This document shows, piece after piece, positions 28,997 through 37,400 of a stretch of DNA of 64,000 nucleotides; position 1 is the first letter of the stretch, and the number at the start of each line of letters is the position of its first letter. The translations under genes were made by a program, and so were the position numbers. The stretch is from Tritrichomonas musculus. Its lineage: Eukaryota; Parabasalia; Tritrichomonadida; Tritrichomonadidae. The notes beneath the pieces were generated by a model. That model worked only from the letters and a program-made list of their open reading frames with translations. It was not told the origin of the DNA and ran no database searches. Where the stretch lies: contig JAPFFF010000033.1 in assembly GCA_039105265.1 (NCBI GenBank), positions 1 to 64,000 on the forward strand, written 5' to 3'.

Positions 28997-29431
28997 ATGA
29001 AAATGAATAAATACAGAAATCCCAATTCAACTACAGTAGGTGTTGAAGGTGCTATGTTTAATGAAGCTACTAAAACAGAAAAGAATATAGAGTTTAATCA
29101 TTATGGTATATTTTCAAATGATAATACATATGCTGTTACTTTTAATCAAAGGATTAATAGACCACCAATAAAGTATATGGAGAATAAACCAGTAAAACCA
29201 CCTAAATCAAATCAACATAAAACAAAACCTTTACACGAACCTCCTGTTTCTATTACAGACGGTGGATATTTCATTAAAAAAGATAAAGCGCCTAAAGCTC
29301 CTATTCTTCCTCCATACCTTAAGAAACCAGAGAGTTTAGGAGAAATACAAGGTAAAGCAAATGAAAGAAATAAAGGGCGAATAGGATACTTTAAACCAAT
29401 TAATCTGAATAAAAAATATATACATTATTAA
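28997..29431 (+). CDS. M3 proline/lysine-rich small protein, shared with M2
   Basis: A 144-residue protein. The N-terminal ~50 residues (NKYRNPNSTTVGVEGAMFNE, then NDNTYAVTF) match the M2 protein at 56215-56415 (NAYRSSNSVIVSGPGTMYNE, NTNSYAVTV). The rest is a Pro/Lys-rich probably disordered tail (PPIKYMENKPVKPPKSN). In M2 the relative is adjacent to capsid genes; here it is 2.6 kb from them, so the gene has moved. Function unknown, virion component likely. Confidence 0.55.
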   Translation: MKMNKYRNPNSTTVGVEGAMFNEATKTEKNIEFNHYGIFSNDNTYAVTFNQRINRPPIKYMENKPVKPPKSNQHKTKPLHEPPVSITDGGYFIKKDKAPKAPILPPYLKKPESLGEIQGKANERNKGRIGYFKPINLNKKYIHY

Positions 29432-29468
29432 ACATACTTATTAGTTAACTTTTTTTGTAAAGTAAATT

Positions 29469-29996
29469 ATGATAAAGAAGAGATCTCAAACAAACGGCGT
29501 TAACGCAAATGTAAGTTTAGAGCCTCAAGCAGCTGCACAATCAACATCTAATATAAGTAATAATATCATTATCAATAAGAGAGATGATGGTAAAGAAGAA
29601 ATAGTTATTACAAGAGATATAGAGTTAGAAGCGAAAGAGGAAGAAGAATTAAAAGATCCTAAATACATAATACTTGAAACATATGCTAATATATTATTAA
29701 ATCAAGACAAAGCTTTAATAGCTAATCTCATATCAAAGAATTGTATTATTGTTCCTTCTACATCTTTATCTAATATTATTAAAGCTATTGTTAAAGCCGA
29801 ATCAGTTGAAATTAGTTTAGATGAAGATATTAAATGTTGTAGTTCAAAAGTAAACCCAATTCGAAAAATAGAAGCTATAAAGATTGTAAATGATAATGGA
29901 GAAGTGTGTACTGATTTTAAACAAGTATATAATAGAGAATATAATGAGTTAGTTAATAAATATCATCTTTGTCTAAAATATGGAATAAATATGTAG
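29469..29996 (+). CDS. M3 Cys-pair protein conserved in M1, M2 and M3
   Basis: A 175-residue protein with a basic, Asn/Gln/Ser-rich N-terminus (MIKKRSQTNGVNANVSLEP; M2: MIKKRNLNTGVNANVSLEP). A charged segment (INKRDDGKEEIVITRDIE) follows, then helices (ILETYANILLNQDKALIANL) and the core ISLDEDIKCCSSKVNPIRKI. The end is YNELVNKYHLCLKYG, matched by FNDLVNVYHLCLKYV in M2. Relatives are at 53053-53574 (M2) and 7138-7644 (M1). It is one of the few proteins traceable across all three elements outside the standard set. Function unknown. Confidence 0.65.
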   Translation: MIKKRSQTNGVNANVSLEPQAAAQSTSNISNNIIINKRDDGKEEIVITRDIELEAKEEEELKDPKYIILETYANILLNQDKALIANLISKNCIIVPSTSLSNIIKAIVKAESVEISLDEDIKCCSSKVNPIRKIEAIKIVNDNGEVCTDFKQVYNREYNELVNKYHLCLKYGINM

Positions 29997-30040
29997 TATT
30001 AATTTTAATCTTTTTAATTTATATTTTTATTTTTATAGAA

Positions 30041-30370
30041 ATGTCAAATAAAATAGATCTAACACAATTCAATCAAACAAAGGTGATAAAGAAATTAACC
30101 AAATCTAAATCTAATGAGGATCTTAAAAATATAATTGAAGAAGAACCTAAAATAGAAAATGCAATCGCTGCGAGCTCTAACGCCTCGTTTGACACTCGGA
30201 AAACGCGCGAAGCCGTAAAACAGAAAAGAGGAAGAAAGAGTAAGTATATGAGTCAAGAAGAAAGATTAGAAGCTAGAAGATTACAACAAAAAGAATATAG
30301 ATTAAGAAAGAAACAAGAATTAGAAGAGTTAAAGAAGATTGCAGCAACAGTTTTAACCAATAAGGAATAA
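30041..30370 (+). CDS. M3 bZIP-like basic protein with AT-hook
   Basis: A 109-residue protein from the ATG at 30041; the longer frame upstream has no ATG. The C-terminal half has an AT-hook-like KRGRKSKY followed by a basic helix (EERLEARRLQQKEYRLRKKQ) and a leucine-spaced LEELKKIAATVL, the layout of a short bZIP. The M2 relative at 45435-45749 has RGRKRKYQTDEERVLARRAQ in the same order. Probably a DNA-binding regulator of element genes (inference). Residues ~41-60 are encoded by a GC-rich patch (30161-30217) unlike the rest of M3 and absent from the M2 gene. It is convergent with the polymerase gene, 33 bases apart. Confidence 0.6.
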   Translation: MSNKIDLTQFNQTKVIKKLTKSKSNEDLKNIIEEEPKIENAIAASSNASFDTRKTREAVKQKRGRKSKYMSQEERLEARRLQQKEYRLRKKQELEELKKIAATVLTNKE

Positions 30371-30403
30371 GAAAAAACAAAAATAATATAATTGTTTTTA
30401 AAA

Positions 30404-33400
30404 TTAGAACTTTATTTTTCGTTCAAATTGAGGTAGATTAATTTGTTGATAAGATGATGATTTTCTAAAGCAATTTGCACCATCTAATAAATTAAATGTA
30501 ATTTCTTCTCCTTTATACATTCTTTCATATAACTCTTCAACTGAAATACCTAATCTCTTACATTTGTTTAAGATACATTGTTTCGGTATACCTTTCATAC
30601 GGATATGATATCCTTCATTTCCATTTTCATCAGCGAGAATATCAAGATATGATTTCTTTCCTAATGCTATTAATTTTCTAGAATAAACAGATCCTACAGC
30701 ACCATCAAATGAATCGAAATCACAATGAAACTGAGTCATCTTTTTACCTATTAATTCTTTTCCATATTTTTGCTTAAATATCTGAGCTATTCTTGGAATA
30801 TCAATATCTTTTAAATGAAGGCTGTCACAATCAGTGTAGTATATATCTATTCCATTTTGTTCAGCTGTACTTATTACTCTATTCATTAAATGTTTACTAT
30901 ATGACAAAACAGTTGCTCCAAATTGAGGGAGATTAAAGTGATTGTTAATAGGTTTTACTTTTTTAACATATATGTTATCGATTTCTTTGTTCTCTATCAC
31001 CTCTGTTATATAATTATAGTGTTTCCATATATATTTAATTGCATTATTTTTAGGAATACATTTTGTTTCTGTTGTTGTTGCTTTTAATATTGATTTTCCG
31101 TAAATAGAATTAAGAAGTAGTTTTATAGTTTGTTGTAATGGGTTCTTAGCATCTTGATATCTTTTTCTAAGACTAAACAATTTTTCTATAAATACATTAA
31201 TCTTATTATTAAATCCTTCATTAAAATAGTATCCTCTAATAAACTCATAATCAAATTCATAAAAATCCAATAAATCAAGAAAAGCTCTCTTATCTATATA
31301 AAAGTTATTAATTGGATTATTATTAAATATTTTGGATCCGCTTTCATTTCTACTATATATCTGACCAAATTTATAAGGTTTATTAGATTTGCATTTTATT
31401 TTTGTTATGTTTATTTCAATAAAGAACTGATCATATTTTAGTAATTCTTCAGTAGTTATTGATGATGATATTATTTTTGGTGTTCCTTTAGCTATACCTG
31501 GCATAATAGACATTGCACTAGGATATAATGAAACAGCATCAAAATCTTGTATTCTATCTTCTATATATTGCTTTTCATTATTAGCTGTCATAGTTCTTCC
31601 ACCATTAACACATCTTAAGATAAAGCTTTGTGGTTTTCCGCTTAATTGATAACACTCATCAAAACAACCAAATCTAAAAGCATAATAATAACCAATAGCA
31701 CTAATAGAGATAAAGTTATGAACATTAGGCATATCTGTCTTCGTTTGTTTAAATACTTCAACCAAATCTCTATTAAATTTCTCTACTCCTTTCATTAATA
31801 CAATACAATCAAGCTTACAATAATATATAGCGTACTTCATTATATCTATTTTCATGTTATCATATGCACCACAAGCTTTAGCATTATTTATTAGTTGTTT
31901 CCAATTTTCTTTAATTTGTTTAAATTCCATTTTATCCTGATTCTCTAAATAATATTGTAATTGAAATTCAAGTACACTTACATATTGTCTTTTTATATTC
32001 TTTTCTGTATATATCTTATAAGCCATTACCTCTTTATGAACATTTAGTTGAAACATTTTACCAAATGAAGCTAAAGCAGCAGGTATAATGGAATAGCTAT
32101 TTCTAAATGTTAATCTCTTCTCTATTACTGTCATTTTTATCATCTTCTTTGTTCGTTTATCATTAGCTTCAATTTCTTTATACTTAGTCATCACTATTTG
32201 TAGTATTGTACCATTTCTCTCTGTTAGCTGTACATCCCATCCTGGTGTATTAATAAAGAAACAAGCATCATATTTCAGGTTATGAAAGTAAGTTAATGAA
32301 TTGTTTTCTAATGAGTTTAATAATCTATCTGAGATATTAGGACCATCAAATATCATTTTATGTATTAATTCTTTTGTTCTGTATACAGTGATATTAAGAT
32401 AAGGTCTATGAGGTGAGACAGTAGTATCAGTTTCAAAATCTGAATAATATATCTTAGTCCATTCTCTCTCCTTTTTCATTTCTGACGATGAATCTATTAA
32501 ATTCGTACATAAATCATGATCATAGTTAAGGTCAGTAAAATCATTTAAATTATTATTATACTCATTTGTTGCTAATATATTCATTTCACAACTCTTTATC
32601 TCTCTAAATCTTCCTTCTTTAAATAGTTTGCGAAATATTGTCATAGGTTTCATTCCATTTAATGGTTTATATATCATATAATGATTCTTGTATAATAATA
32701 AGTCTACAGTTCTATTAAAATCTTTTGCCCATTCTTTCTTTCTTGTATCTATCTTTATTTGTTGTTGATGTTTAATATCATATTGCTCTTCTATACGCCT
32801 AACAATAAAATGACATTTGAAGTATTTTGATATCTCATATATCAGGTTATTAGGGACTAAACGTGTTTTGACCATATACCTTAAATGATTGATTTCATCT
32901 TCTGTAAATACATTTGATTGAATACAAGCATATACTAAACAATTATCTTTATAGTTCTTTTTATCTATGGTCTTAAATATTTGATATTGAGTTAAATCTA
33001 AATCAGATAAATTGATATAAGGAAAGAATCCACCTTCAGGGTTTTCTCTATAATCTTCATCTATCTCTATTTCTTCTTCGTATAACTGTCCTTTATTATC
33101 TTGTTTATCGACTGCAAATGTTGTTTTTCTTCCATTCCTTTTATTATGAATGAAGAGTAATTGATATTTAGATGGAATAAATGAATTGCCTATATAAGGG
33201 TTATTATCAGAACAATCATAATTTAAATCTATTGTACCTGCTATGTGTCCTATAGTTGAATCTATCTTTTTCTCTTTCGATAAAGTAAACCATTTATATT
33301 GTTCTCCGTCTAATGATTCACTTTTAACTACAACCTTCTTTTTATTATTCTTCTGTAAATGTCTTAATGTTTCTGTAAATGCTAATCTCTTATCTTCATC

Positions 33401-33577
33401 TTCTCCTATATCTATCTCAAATGATATCTCTTTATTAGCTTTTGACATAAACTCTCGTAAATATTTCTTGAACTTAGCTTTATCTTTCACGTCCTTTATT
33501 CTTTGTTTGTATTCTTTTCTAGCTTCTGTTTTTGCAGCTGAATAAAGGTCAACTGAAATGTCAAACAAATAACTCAT
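30404..33577 (-). CDS. M3 protein-primed DNA polymerase B
   Basis: A complete 1057-residue enzyme that would replicate the linear element DNA. The N-terminal region has a Cys...His pair of segments (YKDNCLVYACIQS, Cys213; LLLYKNHYMIY, His299) suggestive of an OTU-like cysteine protease fold. Then Exo I IYYSDFETD (~377-384), Exo II LTYFHNLKYDACFF (~428-440), Exo III YYCKLD (~585-590), motif A DFDAVSLYPSAM (~678-689), motif B LLLNSIYGKS (~820-829), motif C IYYTDCDSLHL (~912-922) and ALGKKSYLDIL (~971-981). It lies on the minus strand between the bZIP gene and the penton-like gene, with a T-tract (ATTATTTTTATTTTC) upstream. Confidence 0.93.
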   Translation of the reverse strand: MSYLFDISVDLYSAAKTEARKEYKQRIKDVKDKAKFKKYLREFMSKANKEISFEIDIGEDEDKRLAFTETLRHLQKNNKKKVVVKSESLDGEQYKWFTLSKEKKIDSTIGHIAGTIDLNYDCSDNNPYIGNSFIPSKYQLLFIHNKRNGRKTTFAVDKQDNKGQLYEEEIEIDEDYRENPEGGFFPYINLSDLDLTQYQIFKTIDKKNYKDNCLVYACIQSNVFTEDEINHLRYMVKTRLVPNNLIYEISKYFKCHFIVRRIEEQYDIKHQQQIKIDTRKKEWAKDFNRTVDLLLYKNHYMIYKPLNGMKPMTIFRKLFKEGRFREIKSCEMNILATNEYNNNLNDFTDLNYDHDLCTNLIDSSSEMKKEREWTKIYYSDFETDTTVSPHRPYLNITVYRTKELIHKMIFDGPNISDRLLNSLENNSLTYFHNLKYDACFFINTPGWDVQLTERNGTILQIVMTKYKEIEANDKRTKKMIKMTVIEKRLTFRNSYSIIPAALASFGKMFQLNVHKEVMAYKIYTEKNIKRQYVSVLEFQLQYYLENQDKMEFKQIKENWKQLINNAKACGAYDNMKIDIMKYAIYYCKLDCIVLMKGVEKFNRDLVEVFKQTKTDMPNVHNFISISAIGYYYAFRFGCFDECYQLSGKPQSFILRCVNGGRTMTANNEKQYIEDRIQDFDAVSLYPSAMSIMPGIAKGTPKIISSSITTEELLKYDQFFIEINITKIKCKSNKPYKFGQIYSRNESGSKIFNNNPINNFYIDKRAFLDLLDFYEFDYEFIRGYYFNEGFNNKINVFIEKLFSLRKRYQDAKNPLQQTIKLLLNSIYGKSILKATTTETKCIPKNNAIKYIWKHYNYITEVIENKEIDNIYVKKVKPINNHFNLPQFGATVLSYSKHLMNRVISTAEQNGIDIYYTDCDSLHLKDIDIPRIAQIFKQKYGKELIGKKMTQFHCDFDSFDGAVGSVYSRKLIALGKKSYLDILADENGNEGYHIRMKGIPKQCILNKCKRLGISVEELYERMYKGEEITFNLLDGANCFRKSSSYQQINLPQFERKIKF

Positions 33578-33634
33578 TTTCTAGAAAATAAAAATAATAA
33601 AATATCACGCTAAAATAATTATATTTATATTTTT

Positions 33635-34390
33635 TTATTTTGTTAATACGTCATATACATCAGCATTTGTACTTGGTTTTATTTTTAATGTTATAAATAA
33701 TGGAGACTTAAGTATAACAGGTTGAAACATAAAATCAACTAATCTCATTTCAAGATATTTTAATGAATCTGTATTTACTTTTATTTTTATTGGTTTAGCC
33801 ATATCATATGATACTATTAAAGCTTCTTGATCTAATATCATTGTATCTATGTTTGCTATAATACTAGGAGTATATTCTTGATCTCCTATTGTAGAATGTG
33901 CTGCTATACCTTGTAATGAAACCAAATATAATTTATTAGCAAAATCTAATATAGGTAGATCAGGTACTTTACATTCAATACCATTAGTAAATACATAACC
34001 TTTTTTAGTATTAAATAAACCAGTAATCAGTTTTGCTCTATGACTTCCTTCTTTGAAAGATATAGATTGATTAGGTTTTAATGATATTGTTCTGTTGTTG
34101 ATGTTCTTGAACTCAATAATCTTTGCATTAGCATCACCTATTTTTTGATTAGAGTTCAAATAATTTACTAAATACGAATATGAATAATTATACATCTCCT
34201 CAAATTTTATTAATATTTCTCCATTTTTTGTTTCAAATATTAGATAATCATCTTCTGTTGTCATTAGAATATTGGCTTTAGTATTAATAGATGAAACATA
34301 GTATTTAACAAATTCACATTTCCATGGTATATCGATATTTAGTCTTACTGTATTATAATTTTCAGGTTTACTTTGAATTGAATACAACAT
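33635..34390 (-). CDS. M3 penton-like/minor capsid candidate
   Basis: A 251-residue strand-rich protein: FVKYYVSSINTKANILMTTE, then ANKLYLVSLQGIAAHSTIGD, SIIANIDTMILDQEALIV and finally YLEMRLVDFMFQPVILKSPL with FITLKIKP. This resembles the VGD...lLR... and D..G....v.LhFr endings of minor capsid-type proteins in animal Polintons. The M2 relative is at 45754-46515. It is divergent from the giant fibre gene with only 19 bases between start codons, which suits a penton-fibre pair. Function is inferred from pattern and position. Confidence 0.5.
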   Translation of the reverse strand: MLYSIQSKPENYNTVRLNIDIPWKCEFVKYYVSSINTKANILMTTEDDYLIFETKNGEILIKFEEMYNYSYSYLVNYLNSNQKIGDANAKIIEFKNINNRTISLKPNQSISFKEGSHRAKLITGLFNTKKGYVFTNGIECKVPDLPILDFANKLYLVSLQGIAAHSTIGDQEYTPSIIANIDTMILDQEALIVSYDMAKPIKIKVNTDSLKYLEMRLVDFMFQPVILKSPLFITLKIKPSTNADVYDVLTK

Positions 34391-34409
34391 TATTTAATTT
34401 CAAAATAAA

Positions 34410-37400
34410 ATGTCATTGGTACTATATTCATGTAAAAGCAAAGTAGCATCAAAACTCAAATCTAATGATATTGAGATAAATATTGATGAAGATGAACTAA
34501 GTATAAAAAATACTATTAATCCTGATGAAATGGTACACTTTAATTGTTTATATAATAAAGCAGAGATAGATGAAAAATTAGTTGGTGATTATCTAGAGAA
34601 ACATGGAGGATTAGAGTCATTTGGAACACTTAATATAATGGCAGGAAAAGGTATTTATACTTGGAATACTGATGGTACATTAACACCAAAAATACAATAT
34701 TGTGCTAGTCTTAATAAACTATATGAAAGACTACAAGATAGTGCAACAAATTTACAAGTATTTTTAACTAAAATGAGAGAGGATGTAGATTCCGGTATTG
34801 CACCTGGTGCTATATTAAACTATTTTACGGGTGAAATAAATGATAAAGAAATAATAACAGAATCATTTGATGTTAGTACACACAAGAAGTTAATAGAAGC
34901 GCTTACACAGAATAATCTAGGTATGCTAAATGTAATGAACTTAATGATTAAAAATATAGATGATGCACCTAGTATTGATTGGTCTAAACTATCTGATTTA
35001 AAAATAATTGTCGAACATATAGATAAAACTACTCAAGCAATAACTTATAAAACAGATGACAAGAAACCAGAAAGTATGGAAGCTATCATTCAAGATATAA
35101 GTACAAGTAATGAAAATATATCTAAATGGATAACAAATAATACTGTTAATTTTACTGAAATAGAACCTGTTAAATATGTAAATGAAACTACTAATGAAAC
35201 TACTAATGAGACTATCTATGATATCAATGAGACAAAGATAAATAACATGAAAGACTTTGTTAATAAAACAAATACAACAGCTGCTAATATAACTAAATGG
35301 ATAGATGCGCTAAATGATCAAACTATATCTTATGAAACACTCTTGAACTTAACAGGTGGGAATATATCAATGTGCTTAATTAATAAAACAACTGGTGAAC
35401 CAGAAATACATGAGGTTAAAATAGAAATTGATGAAACACCTGAGCCAACTCCAGACCCTACACCTACACCTACTCCAACTGAACCACCAAAAGAGTTAGT
35501 TAACAAAGAAGATATGGTTTATGTAATTCCTCCTATTGATGAATTAAAGAAACTCGAAGAATATACGATTCCAAAAATTATAGAACCAGAAGTACTCAAA
35601 TTAACAGTATCTAAGTATTGGTTATATAGTAAAAAGACAATAGGATGGATAAAAGACTTATTGTATAATATCATTTCAACTACCCTATCTCTTGCTAAAG
35701 AGCCTATTAAATTAACTTATAAAACAATTGCTTTTGCGACAAAAGAATTTATGAAGATTATATATAACTTATTTTATTTTATCTGGTATGGTATTGATAG
35801 TATTGTGGATATTGCATATGAAGCTGTTAAAGATAATGAAAAAGTGGGGGTAATCTTTTATATTGGAGGAGAAGATGCAGATGCTGACTTTAAGGATGTA
35901 GATTTGCATCAGGTCATTGATGAGATAAAAGAATTGACACCAAGACTTAATAACAAAATTGATGAATTAAAGAATGAAGGAATTCGAATGATTAAAATAG
36001 CATATAGCTCATTTACATTATTTTGGAGCAACTTATGGCACTTCATAGTTGATTTTATCATGAACTACCCAAATTTAGTTAATAATATTATACAGATAGG
36101 CGGAAATTGGATAGATGCTCAATTTTGGCAATATATAGGAGGTTATTCTGATTTAATTCTGTATGTTTATGTAATACTTGTATATGCAATAGCTGGGGGT
36201 TTAGGAGTTGGGGCATTTTGTTTATGTGTAATTCTAATAGCTGCCCTTTTCGAACCAATAGGAAGAGGTGCCCAATGGATTTTAAATAAGATTACACGAC
36301 ATCCTCCTGTTCCTCATGCTCGTACACTTGAAGTTGATGATAATGACGTTGTTAATACTGATGATGAAAATAGCTTTGATATTGTTGACCCTGATGGAAA
36401 TAAAATTGTAATTGAGATTGATGATGATATATTAGAAGTATTTCGAAATCAATATAACTCATTGGTCTCCAAATATCAAGCAATCTATGATGTTGTTCCC
36501 TCTACTTCATCAACTGACTCCAAGTATTTTACCTTGAAGGAATCAGACCAGTTATATTTATATAGACCATCTCAGGTATATGAAGAATCCAATTATTATT
36601 GTATGAGATGGGATATAGATAAAGATTATGACATACCACTAAATTTAGTATTTAGATTCAAAGACTATCTATTTGGTCATAACTGGGAATTAACATGGGA
36701 TGGTAAAAATTGGACAGGAAATAATTGTCAAAACATGTGTACAGAAAAGATATCATACATGAACACAAATGACGGTGCGCCTGCTTTAACAATCAAACAT
36801 AACGAAAGAATAGGGAGATGGATAAAAGGAACAATAAAGGAAGATTTAACAGATGATGATAATTATGCTCATATACTAAAAGATTATCTTACAAATTGGA
36901 GAGTAGTTAAGAAAGATGGAACCATATTAAGTGAAGGAATAACTGCAACATTTGATTCAAGTAGTTCAGGGACATTCACACAAGATGGATATAAATATGA
37001 ACAAGCTAGAATGTATGTTGATGCACCAAGTGGATTAAATGCAGATGATGGATTATATGTTTATGCTGACCTAAATATTAATGGAAATATAACTGAATTA
37101 AAATGGGATTGTCATCCTACTCATTGTATTAATTCAGGTGTTATGCATACTTATGGTTCAAATCCATGTCTAGAATCATTTAATTATCAACGAGAAAAAA
37201 GGCATTCCATTAAAATCATTGAAGGATTTAATCATAAGAACATTCGAATATATATAGAGAAAGAATTCTTTGAATTTGATGTAAAAGTTAATCCATTCGA
37301 TATAATTATTCAACAACAATTTTATGAAGTAGAGCCAGACCCAAGAAAATGCACTACCATATCGACAGATTATAATATTTATTCATCAAAGATTATATGG

